64,000 nucleotides of DNA from Petrolisthes cinctipes (Eukaryota > Arthropoda > Malacostraca > Decapoda > Porcellanidae): assembly GCA_033782935.1 (NCBI GenBank), contig JAWQEG010000486.1:1116001-1180000 (forward strand). The letters are read 5' to 3'. The translations under genes were made by a program, and so were the position numbers. Positions 1 to 12,590 of this stretch are shown here, piece by piece. The notes beneath the pieces are model-generated. The model had not been told where the DNA came from, did not search any database, and saw nothing but the letters and a program-made list of their open reading frames with translations. Numbering within the stretch: the stretch's first letter is position 1; each line of letters opens with the position of its first letter.

Positions 1-944
1 ATGCACAGATCGCTTCTGGGATCACTAAATATCGAATTTTCGGGGGTTTTGAGCTTGAATTTGAGATATAAACGAGTACAGAAGATGCATACACATATTG
101 ACTTTGGGCACCAAAAATATCGATTTTCAGCATGTTTTGGGCCTGAATTTTGAAAATACTCTAACACGGAGTAGGCATGTACAGATCGCTTCTGGGACCC
201 CAAAATATTGAATTTTCGGGTGTTTAGGGCCAGAATTTGAGATATAAACGGGTACAGAAGATGCATGCACATATCGACTTTTGGGCACCTAAAAGATCGA
301 TTTTCAGTATGTTTTTGGCCTGTATTTTGAAAATACTCTAACACGAAGTAGGCATGTACAGATCGCTTCTGTGACCCCTAAATATCGAATTTTCGGGTGT
401 TTTGAGCCTGAATTTGAGATATCGACTTTGGGCACCTTAAATATCGATTTTTAGCATGTTTTGAGCCTATATTTTGAAAATATTCTAGCACTGAGTAGGT
501 ATGTACAGATCGCTTCTGGGACCCCAAAATATAGAATTTTTGGGTGTTTTGAGCCTTAATTTGAAATATAAACGATTACAGAAGATGCATGCACATATCG
601 ACTTTTAGGCACCTAAAATATCGATTTTGAGCATGTTTTGAGCCTATATTTTGAAATCATTCTAGCACTGAGTAGGCATGTACAGATCGCTTCTGGGACC
701 CCAAAATATCGAATTTTCGGGTGCTTTGAGCCTGAATTTGAGATATAAACGAGTATAGAAGATGCATACACATATTGACTTTGGGCACCAAAAATATCGA
801 TTTTCAGGATGTTTTGGGCCTGAATTTTGAAAATACTCTAACACGGAGTAGGCATGGACAGATCGCTTCTGGTACCCCAAAATATCGAATATAAACGGGT
901 TCAGAAGATGAATGCACATATCGACTTTTGGGCACCTAAAAGAT
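1..944 (+). repeat. Satellite monomers outside any near-identical tandem block (left edge)
   Basis: Monomer openings lie at 175, 352, 499, 676 and 852, giving lengths of 177, 147, 177 and 176 bp. The partial first monomer begins two bases before the window. No two neighbours here are near-identical, so no local higher-order repeat is visible. The unit that opens at 852 is an unusual deletion form described separately. Nothing other than satellite sequence is present. Confidence 0.85.
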
Positions 945-998
945 CGATTTTCAGTATGTTTTTGGCCTGTATTTTGAAAATACTCTAACACGGAGTAG
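852..998 (+). repeat. Second, independent deletion type of the monomer (147 bp)
   Basis: This monomer is also 147 bp long, but its gap is in a different place from the common short form. It reads AAAATATCGAAT and then directly ATAAACGGG, so 30 bases of half 1 (from TTTCGGG to GAGAT) are missing. The junction region GATGAATGCACATATCGAC, which common short monomers lack, is kept. I found this form only once. That two different deletions give the same final length is noteworthy but may be coincidence. Confidence 0.85.
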
Positions 999-2720
999 GC
1001 ATGTACAGATCGCTTCAGGGACCCCTAAATATCGAAATTTCGGGTGCTTAGCGAGTGAATTTGAGATATAAACGGGTACAGAAGATACATGCACATGTTG
1101 ACTTTGGGCATCGTAAAAAATAGATTTTGAGCATGTTATGGGCCTGTACTTTGAAAATACTCTAACACGGTGTAGGCATGTACAGATCGCTTCTGGGACC
1201 CCAAAATATCGAATTTTCGGGTGTTTTGAGCCTGAATTTGAGATATAAACGGGTACAGAAGATGCATGCACATATCGACTTTTGGGCACCTAAAAGATCG
1301 ATTTTCAGTATATTTTTGGCCTGTATTTTGAAAATACTCTAACACGGAGTAGGCATGTACAGATCGCTTCTGGGACCCCTAAATATCGAATTTTCGAAAT
1401 TTTGGGCCTTAATTTGAGATATCGCCTTTACGCACCTAAAATATCGATTTTTAGCATGTTTTAAGCCTATATTTTGAAAATATTCTAGCACTGAGTAGGC
1501 ATGTACAGATCGCTTCTGGGACCCCCAAAAAAAGAATTTTCGGGTGTTTTGAGTTTGAATTTGAGATATAAACGAGTACAGAAGATGCATGCACATATCG
1601 ACTTTTGGGCGCCTAAAATATCGATTTTTAGCATGTTTTGAGCCTATATTTTTAAAATATTCTAGCACTGAGTAGGCGTGCACAGATCGCTTCTGGGATC
1701 CCTAAATATTGAATTTTCGGGTGTTTTGAGCTTGAATTTGAGATATAAACGAGTACAGAAGATGCATACACATATTGACTTTGTGCACCAAAAATATCGA
1801 TTTTCAGTATGTTTTTGGCCTGTATTTTGAAAATACTCTAACACGGAGTAGGCATGTACAGATCGCTTCAGGGACCCCTAAATATCGAAATTTCGGGTGC
1901 TTAGGGAGTGAATTTGAGATATAAACGGGTACAGAAGATACATGCACATGTTGACTTTGGGCATCGTAAAAAATAGATTTTGAGCATGTTATGGGCCTGT
2001 ACTTTGAAAATACTCTAACACGGTGTAGGCATGTACAGATCGCTTCTGGGACCCCAAAATATCGAATTTTCGGGTGTTTTGAGCCTGAATTTGAGATATA
2101 AACGTGTACAGAAGATGCATGCACATATCGACTTTTGGGCACCTAAAAGATCGATTTTCAGTATATTTTTGGCCTGTATTTTGAAAATACTCTAACACGG
2201 AGTAGGCATGTACAGATCGCTTCTGGGACCCCTAAATATCGAATTTTCGAAATTTTGGGCCTTAATTTGAGATATCGCCTTTACGCACCTAAAATATCGA
2301 TTTTTAGCATGTTTTAAGCCTATATTTTGAAAATATTCTAGCACTGAGTAGGCATGTACAGATCGCTTCTGGGACCCCCAAAAAAAGAATTTTCGGGTGT
2401 TTTGAGTTTGAATTTGAGATATAAACGAGTACAGAAGATGCATGCACATATCGACTTTTGGGCGCCTAAAATATCGATTTTTAGCATGTTTTGAGCCTAT
2501 ATTTTTAAAATATTCTAGCACTGAGTAGGCGTGCACTGATCGCTTCTGGGATCCCTAAATATTGAATTTTCGGGTGTTTTGAGCTTGAATTTGAGATATA
2601 AACGAGTACAGAAGATGCATACACATATTGACTTTGTGCACCAAAAATATCGATTTTCAGTATGTTTTTGGCCTGTATTTTGAAAATACTCTAACACGGA
2701 GTAGGCATGTACAGATCGCT
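945..2720 (+). repeat. 853 bp higher-order repeat, 5 monomers, about 2.1 copies
   Basis: Landmarks repeat exactly 853 bp apart: monomer openings at 999 and 1852, 1176 and 2029. The unit is five monomers of 177, 177, 146, 177 and 176 bp with one short form. Copy 1 is about 945-1797 and copy 2 about 1798-2650; a third copy starts and diverges near 2720. I noticed only about three differences between the two full copies (for example near 1049/1902, 1254/2107 and 1684/2537), so the duplication is recent. A tail variant, CACGGTGTAGG, marks the unit at about 1170 and 2023. It recurs at about 4376, where 4360-5100 resembles part of this unit again. Confidence 0.88.
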
Positions 2721-2849
2721 TCTGGGACCCCTAAATATCGAATTTTCGTGTGTTTTGGGCCTGAATTTGAGATATCGCCATTACGCACCTAAAATATCGA
2801 TTTTTAGCATGTTTTTAGCCTATATTTTGAAAATATTCTAGCACTGAGT

Positions 2850-4345
2850 AGGCATGTACAGATCGCTTCTGGGACCCAAAAATATCGAATATTCTGTTGT
2901 TTAGGGCCAGAATTTGAGATATAAACGGGTACAGAAGATGCATGCACATATCGACTTTTGGGCACCTAAAAGATCGATTTTCAGTATATTTTTGGCCTGT
3001 ATTTTGAAAATACTTTAACACGGAGTAGGCATGTACAAATCGCTTCTGTGACCCCTAAATATCGAATTTTCGGGTGTTTTGGGCCTTAATTTGAGATATC
3101 GCCTTTACGCACCTAAAATATCGATTTTTAGCATGTTTTGAGCCTATATTTTGAAAATATTCTAGCACTGAGTAGGCATGTACAGATCGCTTCTGGGACC
3201 CCAAAATATCGAATTTTCGGGTGTTTTGAGCCTGAATTTGAGATATAAACGAGTACAGACGATGCATGCACATATCGAGTTTTGGGCACCTAAAATATCG
3301 ATTTTGAGCATGTTTTGAGCCTATATTTTGAAAACATTCTAGCACTGAGTAGGCATGTACAGATCGCTTCTGGGACCCCAAAATATCGAATTTTCGGGTG
3401 TTTTGAACCTGAATTTGAGATATAAACGAGTATAGAAGATGCATACACATATTGACTTTGGGCACCAAAAATATCGATTTTCAGCATGTTTTAGGCCTGA
3501 ATTTTGAAAATACTCTAACACGGAGTAGGCATGTACAGATCGCTCCTGGGACCCCAAAATATCGAATTTTCGGGTGTTTAGGGCCAGAATTTGAGATATA
3601 AACGGGTAGAGAAGATGCATGCACATATCGACTTTTTGGCACCTAAAAGATCGATTTTCATTATGTTTTTGGAATGTATTTTGAAAATACTCTAACACGG
3701 AGTAGGCATGTACAGATCGCTTCTGGGACCCCTAAATATCGAATTTTCGGGTGTTTTGAGCCTGAATTTGAGATATCGACTTTGGGCACCTAAAATATCG
3801 ATTTTTAGCATGTTTTGAGCCAATATTTTGAAAATATTCTAGCACTGAGTAGGCATGTACAGATCGCTTCTGGGACCCCAAAATATCGAATTTTCGGGTG
3901 TTTTGAGCCTGAATTTCAGATATAAACGAGTACAGAAGATGCATGCACATATCGACTTTTGGGCGCCTAAAATATCGATTTTGAGCATGTTTTGAGCCTA
4001 TATTTTGAAAAAATTCTAGCACTGAGTAGGCATGTACAGATCGCTTCTGGGACCCCAAAATATTGAATTTTCGTGTGTTTTCAGCCTGAATTTGAGATAT
4101 AAACGGGTACATAAGATACATGCACATATTGACTTTGGGCATCGTAAAAAATCGATTTTGAGCATGTTTAAGGCCAGTACTTTGAAAATACTCTAACACG
4201 GAGTAGGCATGTACAGATCGCTTCTGGGACCCCAAAATATTGAATTTTCGGGTGTTTTGAGCCTGAATTTGAGATATAAACGGGTACTGAAGATGCATCC
4301 ACATATCGACTTTTTGGCACCTAAAACATCGATTTTGAGCATGTT
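2850..4345 (+). repeat. Dispersed duplicate of 7744-9239 (offset 4894 bp)
   Basis: About 1.5 kb here matches 7744-9239 at a constant offset of 4894 bp, including the rare GAATATTCTG variant at its left end (2887 and 7781). The match breaks near 4345/9239, where the downstream copy has the altered CCTGTTTTTTT tail. The two copies are separated by other satellite blocks, so this is not simple tandem duplication. The 677 bp tandem repeat at 7086-8440 adds one further copy of the left part. Confidence 0.8.
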
Positions 4346-5236
4346 TTGGGCCTGTACTTTGAAAATACTCTAACACGGTGTAGGCATGTACAGATCGCTT
4401 CTGGGACCCCAAAATATCGAATTTTCGGGTGTTTTGAGCCTGAATTTGAGATATAAACGGGTACAGAAGATGCATGCACATATCGACTTTTGGGCACCAA
4501 AAAGATCGATTTTCAGTATATTTTTGGCCGGTATTTTTAAAATACTCTAACACGGAGTAGGCATGTACAGATCGCTTCTGGGACCCCTAAATATCGAATT
4601 TTCGAAATTTTGGGCCTTAATTTGAGATATCGCCTTTACGCACCTAAAATATCGATTTTTAGCATGTTTTGAGCCTATATTTTGAAAATATTCTAGCACT
4701 GAGTAGGCATGTACAGATCGCTTCTGGGACCCCAAAATATCGAATTTTCGGGTGTTTTGAGTTTGAATTTGAGATATAAACGAGTACAGAAGATGCATGC
4801 ACATATCGACTTTTGGGCGCCTAAAATATCGATTTTTAGCATGTTTTGAGCCTATATTTTTAAAATATTCTAGCACTGAGTAGGCATGCACAGATCGCTT
4901 CTGGGATCCCTAAATATCGAAATTTCTGGTGTTTTGAGCTTGAATTTGAGATATAAACGAGTACAGAAGATGCATACACATATTGACTTTGTGCACCAAA
5001 AATATCGATTTTCAGCATGTTTTGGGCCTGAATTTTGAAAATACTCTAACACGGAGTAGGCATGTACAGATCGCTTCTGGGACCCCAAAATATCGAATTT
5101 TCGGGTGTTTAGGGCCAGAATTTGATATATAAACGGGAACAGAAGATGCATGCACATATAGACTTTTGGGCACCTAAAAGATCGATTTTCAGTATGTTTT
5201 TGGCCTGTATTTTGAAAATACTCTAACACGGAGTAG
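4346..5236 (+). repeat. Satellite monomers, diverged third copy of the 853 bp unit
   Basis: The stretch from about 4360 to 5100 is similar to 2005-2745, including the CACGGTGTAGG tail and the rare CGAAATTTTGGGCC change in the following short monomer. It is more diverged than the two tandem copies at 945-2650. No other kind of sequence is present. Confidence 0.65.
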
Positions 5237-6500
5237 GCATGTACAGATCGCTTCTAGGACCCCTAAATATCGAATTTTCGGGTGTTTTGGGCCTGAATTT
5301 GAGATATCGCCATTACGCACCTAAAATATCGATTTTTAGCATGTTTTTAGCCAATATTTTGAAAATATTCTAGCACTGAGTAGGCATGTACAGATTGCTT
5401 CTGGCACCCCAAAATATTGAATTTTCGTGTGTTTTCAGCCTGAATTTGAGATATAAATGGGTACAGAAGATACATGCACATATTGACTTTGGGCATCGTA
5501 AAAAATCGATTTTGAGCATGTTTTGGGCCTGTACTTTGAAAATACTCTAACACGGAGTAGGCATGTACAGATCGCTTCTGGGACCCCAAAATATCGATTT
5601 TTCGGGTGTTTTGAGCCTGAATTTGAGATATAAACGGGTACTGAAGATGCATGCACATATCGACTTTTGGGCACCTAAAATATCGATTTTGAGCCTGTTT
5701 GGGCCTGTATTTTGAAAATACTCTAACACGGAGTAGGCATGTACAGATCGCTTCTGGGACCCCAAAATATCGAATTTTCGGGTGTTTTGGGACTGAATTT
5801 GAGATATCGCCATTACGCACCTAAAATATCGATTTTTAGCATGTTTTTAGCCTATATTTTGAAAATATTCTAGCACTGAGTAGGCATGTACAGATTGCTT
5901 CTGGGACCCCAAAATATTGAATTTTCTGGTGGTTTGAGCCTGAATTTGAGATATAAACGGGTACAGAAGATACATGCACATATTGACTTTGGGCATCGTA
6001 AAAAATCGATTTTGAGCATGTTTTGGGCCTGTACTTTGAAAATACTCTAACACGGAGTAGGCATGTACAGATCGCTTCTGGGACCCCAAAATATCGAATT
6101 TTCGGGTGTTTTGAGCCTGAATTTGAGATATAAACGGGTACTGAAGATGCATGCACATATCGACTTTTGGGCACCTAAAATATCGATTTTGAGCCTGTTT
6201 TTGGCCTGTATTTTGAAAATACTCTAACACGGAGTAGGCATGTACAGATCGCATCTGGGACCCCAAAATATCGAATTTTCGTGTGTTTTGGGCCAGAATT
6301 TGAGATATCGCCATTACGCACCTAAAATATCGATTTTTAGCATGTTTTTAGCCTATATTTTGAAAATATTCTAGCACTGAGTAGGCATGTACAGATTGCT
6401 TCTGGGACCCCAAAATATTGAATTTTCTGGGGGTTTGAGCCTGAATTTGAGATATAAACGGGTACAGAAGATACATGCACATATCGACTTTTGGGCACCT
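5237..6500 (+). repeat. About 500 bp higher-order repeat, 3 monomers, about 2.5 copies
   Basis: Monomer openings at 5237, 5384, 5561, 5737, 5884, 6061, 6238 and 6385 give a repeating short-long-long pattern (147, 177, 176/177 bp) with a period of 500-501 bp. Each short member has the rare CGCCATTACGCACC sequence, and each middle member has GGGCATCGTAAAAAATCG or a derivative. The copies differ at several positions, such as the start of the short members at 5737 and 6238, so this block looks older than most others in the window. Confidence 0.8.
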
Positions 6501-6561
6501 AAAATATCGATTTTGAGCATGTTTTAAGCCTATATTTTGAAAACATTCTAGCACTGAGTAG

Positions 6562-6715
6562 GCATGTACAGATCGCTTCTGGGACCCAAAAATATCGAAT
6601 TTTCGGGTGTTTAGGGCCAGAATTTGAGATATAAACGGGTACTTTTGGGCACCTAAAACATCGATTTTGAGCATGTTTTGGGCCTGTATTTTGAAAATAC
6701 TCTAACACGGAGTAG
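6562..6715 (+). repeat. 154 bp monomer with a 23 bp internal deletion
   Basis: This monomer reads ATAAACGGGTAC and then TTTTGGGCACC, so 23 bases from AGAAGATGCATG to ATCGAC are missing. The loss lies inside the area affected in common short monomers but has different ends, with AC at both edges. The same 154 bp form occurs at 31649-31802 and, through the 4210 bp duplication, at 35859-36012. Confidence 0.85.
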
Positions 6716-7034
6716 GCATGAACAGATCGCTTCTGGGACCCCTAAATATCAAATTTACGGGTGTTATGGGCCGAATTTAAGATATAAACGGGTACAGAGG
6801 ATACATGCACATATTGACTTTGGGCATCTAAAATATCGATTTTTAGCATGTTTTGGGCCTGTATTTTGAAAATACTCTAACACGGAGTAGGCATGTACAG
6901 ATCGCTTCTAGGACCCCAAAATATTGAATTTTCGGGTGTTTTGAGCCTGAATTTGAGATATAAACGGGTACGGAAGATGCATCCACATATCGACTTTTTG
7001 GCACCTAAAACATCGTTTTTGAGCATGTTTTGGG

Positions 7035-7047
7035 TTTTTTTTTTTTT
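7035..7047 (+). repeat. Run of 13 T in a monomer tail
   Basis: The usual CCTGTATTTTGAAAATAC of the monomer end is here GGG followed by 13 T and AAATAC. Two related monomers with CCTG, seven T and AAAATAC lie at 9249-9255 and 11100-11106 in the two copies of the 1851 bp repeat. This suggests one altered lineage in which the T run has changed length. The dyad of the tail is destroyed in these copies. Homopolymer length could also be a sequencing error. Confidence 0.8.
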
Positions 7048-7085
7048 AAATACTCTAACACGGAGTAGGCATGTACAGATCGCTT

Positions 7086-8440
7086 CTGGGACCCAAAAAT
7101 ATCGAATATTCTGGTGTTTAGGGCCAGAATTTGAGATATAAACGGGTACAGAAGATGCATTCACATATCGACTTTTGGGCACCTAAAAGATCGATTTTCA
7201 GTATATTTTTGGCCTGTATATTGAAAATACTCTAACACGGAGTAGGCATGTACAGATCGCTTCTGTGACCCCTAAATATCGAATTTTCGGGTGTTTTGGG
7301 CCTTAATTTGAGATATCGCCTTTACGCACCTAAAATATCGATTTTTAGCATGTTTTGAGCCTATATTTTGAAAATATTCTAGCACTGAGTAGGCATGTAC
7401 AGATCGCTTCTGGGACCCCAAAATATCGAATTTTCGGGTGTTTTGAGCCTGAATTTGAGATATAAACGAGTACAGAAGATGCATGCACATATCGAGTTTT
7501 GGGCACCTAAAATATCGATTTTGAGCATGTTTTGAGCCTATATTTTGAAAACATTCTAGCACTGAGTAGGCATGTACAGATCGCTTCTGGGACCCCAAAA
7601 TATCGAATTTTCGGGTGTTTTGAGCCTGAATTTGAGATATAAACGAGTATAGAAGATGCATACACATATTGACTTTGGGCACCAAAAATATCGATTTTCA
7701 GCATGTTTTGGGCCTGAATTTTGAAAATACTCTAACACGGAGTAGGCATGTACAGATCGCTCCTGGGACCCAAAAATATCGAATATTCTGGTGTTTAGGG
7801 CCAGAATTTGAGATATAAACGGGTACAGAAGATGCATTCACATATCGACTTTTGGGCACCTAAAAGATCGATTTTCAGTATATTTTTGGCCTGTATTTTG
7901 AAAATACTCTAACACGGAGTAGGCATGTACAGATCGCTTCTGTGACCCCTAAATATCGAATTTTCGGGTGTTTTGGGCCTTAATTTGAGATATCGCCTTT
8001 ACGCACCTAAAATATCGATTTTTAGCATGTTTTGAGCCTATATTTTGAAAATATTCTAGCACTGAGTAGGCATGTACAGATCGCTTCTGGGACCCCAAAA
8101 TATCGAATTTTCGGGTGTTTTGAGCCTGAATTTGAGATATAAACGAGTACAGAAGATGCATGCACATATCGAGTTTTGGGCACCTAAAATATCGATTTTG
8201 AGCATGTTTTGAGCCTATATTTTGAAAACATTCTAGCACTGAGTAGGCATGTACAGATCGCTTCTGGGACCCCAAAATATCGAATTTTCGGGTGTTTTGA
8301 GCCTGAATTTGAGATATAAACGAGTATAGAAGATGCATACACATATTGACTTTGGGCACCAAAAATATCGATTTTCAGCATGTTTTGGGCCTGAATTTTG
8401 AAAATACTCTAACACGGAGTAGGCATGTACAGATCGCTCC
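7086..8440 (+). repeat. 677 bp higher-order repeat, 4 monomers, 2 copies
   Basis: Landmarks repeat at 677 bp (for example the CTGGGACCCAAAAATATCG segment near 7086 and 7763). Each unit holds three long monomers and one short one. Copy 1 is about 7086-7762 and copy 2 about 7763-8440. They end where the copy-2 sequence returns to GACCCCAAAATATCG near 8449. The unit is also present once near 2850-3530, so the tandem pair probably formed after a larger dispersal. Confidence 0.85.
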
Positions 8441-9239
8441 TGGGACCCCAAAATATCGAATTTTCGGGTGTTTAGGGCCAGAATTTGAGATATAAACGGG
8501 TAGAGAAGATGCATGCACATATCGACTTTTTGGCACCTAAAAGATCGATTTTCAGTATGTTTTTGGACTGTATTTTGAAAATACTCTAACACGGAGTAGG
8601 CATGTACAGATCGCTTCTGGGACCCCTAAATATCGAATTTTCGGGTGTTTTGAGCCTGAATTTGAGATATCGACTTTGGGCACCTAAAATATCGATTTTT
8701 AGCATGTTTTGAGCCAATATTTTGAAAATATTCTAGCACTGAGTAGGCATGTACAGATCGCTTCTGGGACCCCAAAATATCGAATTTTCGGGTGTTTTGA
8801 GCCTGAATTTGAGATATAAACGAGTACAGAAGATGCATGCACATATCGACTATTGGGCGCCTAAAATATCGATTTTGAGCATGTTTTGAGCCTATATTTT
8901 GAAAAAATTCTAGCACTGAGTAGGCATGTACAGATCGCTTCTGGGACCCCAAAATATTGAATTTTCGGGTGTTTTCAGCCTGAATTTGAGATATAAACGT
9001 GTACAGAAGATACATGCACATATTGACTTTGGGCATCGTAAAAAATCGATTTTGAGCATGTTTAAGGCCAGTACTTTGAAAATACTCTAACACGGAGTAG
9101 GCATGTACAGATCGCTTCTGGGACCCCAAAATATCGAATTTTCGGGTGTTTTGAGCCTGAATTTGAGATATAAACGGGTACTGAAGATGCATCCACATAT
9201 CGACTTTTTGGCACCTAAAACATCGTTTTTGAGCATGTT
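7744..9239 (+). repeat. Dispersed duplicate of 2850-4345 (offset 4894 bp)
   Basis: This is the downstream partner of the block at 2850-4345. It overlaps the second 677 bp copy on its left and the start of the 1851 bp repeat on its right, so three different duplication histories meet here. The match ends near 9239, where the partner has CCTGTACTTTGAAAAT and this copy CCTGTTTTTTTAAAAT. Confidence 0.78.
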
Positions 9240-12200
9240 TTGGGCCTGTTTTTTTAAAATACTCTAACACGGAGTAGGCATGTACAGATCGCTTCTGGAA
9301 CCCCAAAATATCGAATTTTCGAGTGTTTTGGGCCTGAATTTGAGATATCGACTTTACGCACCTAAAATATCGATTTTTAGCATGTTTTGAGCCTATATTT
9401 TGAAAATATTCTAGCACTGAGTAGGCATGTACAGATCGCTTCTGGGATCCCTAAATATCGAATTTTCGGGTGTTTTGGGCCTGAATTTGAGATATCAACG
9501 GGTACAGAAGATACATGCACATATTGACTTTGGGCATCTAGAATATCGATTTTCAGCATGTTTTGGGCCTGTATTTTGAAAATACTCTAACACGGAGTAG
9601 GCATGTACAGATCGCTTTTGGGACCCCAAAATATCAAATTTTCGGGTGTTTTGGGCCTGAATTTGAGATATCGACTTTACGCACCTAAAATATCGATTTT
9701 TAGCAAGTTTTGAGCCTATATTTTGAAAACATTCTAGCACTGAGTAGGCATGTACAGATCGCTTCTGGGACCCCAAAATATCGAATTTTCGGGTTTTTTG
9801 AGCCTGAATTTGAGATATAAACGAGTATAGAAGATGCATACACATATTGACTTTGGGCACCAAAAATATCGATTTTCAGCATGTTTTATGCCTGAATTTT
9901 GAAAATGCTCTAACACGGACTAGGCATGTACAGATCGCTTCTGGGACCCCAAAATATCGAATTTTCGGGTGTTTAGGGCCAGAATTTGATATATAAACAG
10001 GTACAGAAGATGCATGCACATATCGACTTTTGGGCACCTAAAAGATCGATTTTCAGTATGTTTTTGGCCGGTATTTTGAAAATACTCTAACACGGAGTAG
10101 GCATGTACAGATCGCTTCTGGGACCCCTAAATGACGAATTTTCGGGTGTTTAGGGCCTTAATTTGAGATATAAACGTGTACAGAAGATACATGCACATAT
10201 TGACTTTGGGCATCTAAAATATTGTTTTTCAGCATGTTTTGTGCCTGTATTTTGAAAATACTCTAACACGGAGTAGGCATGTACAGATCGCTTTTGGGAC
10301 CCCAAAATATCGAATTTTCGGGTGTTTTGGACCTGAATTTGAGATATCGACTTTACGACCTAAAATATCGATTTTTAGCATGTTTTGAGCCTATATTTTG
10401 AAAATATTCTAGCACTAAGTAAGGATGTACAGATCGCTTCTGGGACCCCAAAATATCGAATTTTCGGGTGTTTTGAGCCTGAATTTGATATATAAACGAG
10501 TACAGAAGATGCATACACATATTGACTTTGGGCACCAAAAATATCGATTTTCAGCATGTTTTGAGCCTATATTTTGAAAACATTCTAGCACTGAGTAGGC
10601 ATGTACAGATCGCTTTTGGGACCCCAAAATATCGAATTTTCGGGTGTTTTGAGCCTGAATTTGAGATATAAACGAGTATAGAAGATGCATACACATATTG
10701 ACTTTGGGCACCAAAAATATCGATTTTCAGCATGTTTTGAGCCTATATTTTGAAAAAATTCTAGCACTGAGTAGGCATGTACAGATCGCTTCTGGGACCC
10801 CAAAATATTGAATTTTCGTGTGTTTTCAGCCTGAATTTGAGATATAAACGGGTACAGAAGATACATGCACATATTGACTTTGGGCAACGTAAAAAATCGA
10901 TTTTGAGCATGTTTAAGGCCAGTACTTTGAAAATACTCTAACACGGAGTAGGCATGTACAGATCGCTTCTGGGACCCCAAAATATCGAATTTTCGGGTGT
11001 TTTGAGCCTGAATTTGAGATATAAACGGGTACTGAAGATGCATCCACATATCGACTTTTTGGCACCTAAAACATCGTTTTTGAGCATGTTTTGGGCCTGT
11101 TTTTTTAAAATACTCTAACACGGAGTAGGCATGTACAGATCGCTTCTGGGACCCCAAAATATCGAATTTTCGAGTGTTTTGGGCCTGAATTTGAGATATC
11201 GACTTTACGCACCTAAAATATCGATTTTTAGCATGTTTTGAGCCTATATTTTGAAAATATTCTAGCACTGAGTAGGCATGTACAGATCGCTTCTGGGATC
11301 CCTAAATATCGAATTTTCGGGTGTTTTGGGCCTGAATTTGAGATATCAACGGGTACAGAAGATACATGCACATATTGACTTTGGGCATCTAAAATATCGA
11401 TTTTCAGCATGTTTTGGGCCTGTATTTTGAAAATACTCTAACACGGAGTAGGCATGTACAGATCGCTTTTGGGACCCCAAAATATCAAATTTTCGGGTGT
11501 TTTGGGCCTGAATTTGAGATATCGACTTTACGCACCTAAAATATCGATTTTTAGCAAGTTTTGAGCCTATATTTTGAAAACATTCTAGCACTGAGTAGGC
11601 ATGTACAGATCGCTTCTGGGACCCCAAAATATCGAATTTTCGGGTTTTTTGAGCCTGAATTTGAGATATAAACGAGTATAGAAGATGCATACACATATTG
11701 ACTTTGGGCACCAAAAATATCGATTTTCAGCATGTTTTGGGCCTGAATTTTGAAAATGCTCTAACACGGACTAGGCATGTACAGATCGCTTCTGGGAACC
11801 CAAAATATCGAATTTTCGGGTGTTTAGGGCCAGAATTTTATATATAAACAGGTACATAAGATGCATGCACATATCGACTTTTGGGCACCTAAAAGATCGA
11901 TTTTCAGTATGTTTTTGGCCTGTATTTTGAAAATACTCTAACACGGAGTAGGCATGTACAGATCGCTACTGGGACCCCTAAATGACGAATTTTCGGGTGT
12001 TTAGGGCCTTAATTTGAGATATAAACGTGTACAGAAGATACATGCACATATTGACTTTGGGCATCTAAAATATTGTTTTTCAGCATGTTTTGTGCCTGTA
12101 TTTTGAAAATACTCTAACACGGAGTAGGCATGTACAGATCGCTTTTGGGACCCCAAAATATCGAATTTTCGGGTGTTTTGGACCTGAATTTGAGATATCG

Positions 12201-12590
12201 ACTTTACGACCTAAAATATCGATTTTTAGCATGTTTTGAGCCTATATTTTGAAAATATTCTAGCACTGAGTAAGGATGTACAGATCGCTTCTGGGACCCC
12301 AAAATATCGAATTTTCGGGTGTTTTGAGCCTGAATTTGATATATAAACGAGTACAGAAGATGCATACACATATTGACTTTGGGCACCAAAAATATCGATT
12401 TTCAGCATGTTTTGAGCCTATATTTTGAAAACATTCTAGCACTGAGTAGGCATGTACAGATCGCTTCTGGGACCCCAAAATATCGAATTTTCGGGTGTTT
12501 TGAGCCTGAATTTGAGATATAAACGAGTATAGAAGATGCATACACATATTGACTTTGGGCACCAAAAATATCGATTTTCAGCATGTTTTG
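8880..12590 (+). repeat. 1851 bp higher-order repeat, 11 monomers, 2 copies
   Basis: Openings at 8924, 9101, 9278, 9425, 9601, 9748, 9924, 10101, 10277, 10423, 10599 and 10775 give lengths of 177, 177, 147, 176, 147, 176, 177, 176, 146, 176 and 176 bp. These sum to 1851, after which the order repeats. Copy 1 is about 8880-10730 and copy 2 about 10731-12581. Rare markers such as GTAAGGATG (10418 and 12269), TAAATGACGAATT and the seven-T tail occur once per copy. Three of the eleven monomers are short and each stands alone between long ones. Only scattered single-base differences were seen. Confidence 0.9.

Noticed and set aside
852..998. Same deletion as the common short monomer, because the length is also 147 bp
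   Set aside because: The missing bases are in half 1 (from TTTCGGG to GAGAT), and the junction segment absent from common short monomers is present here, so it is a different event.
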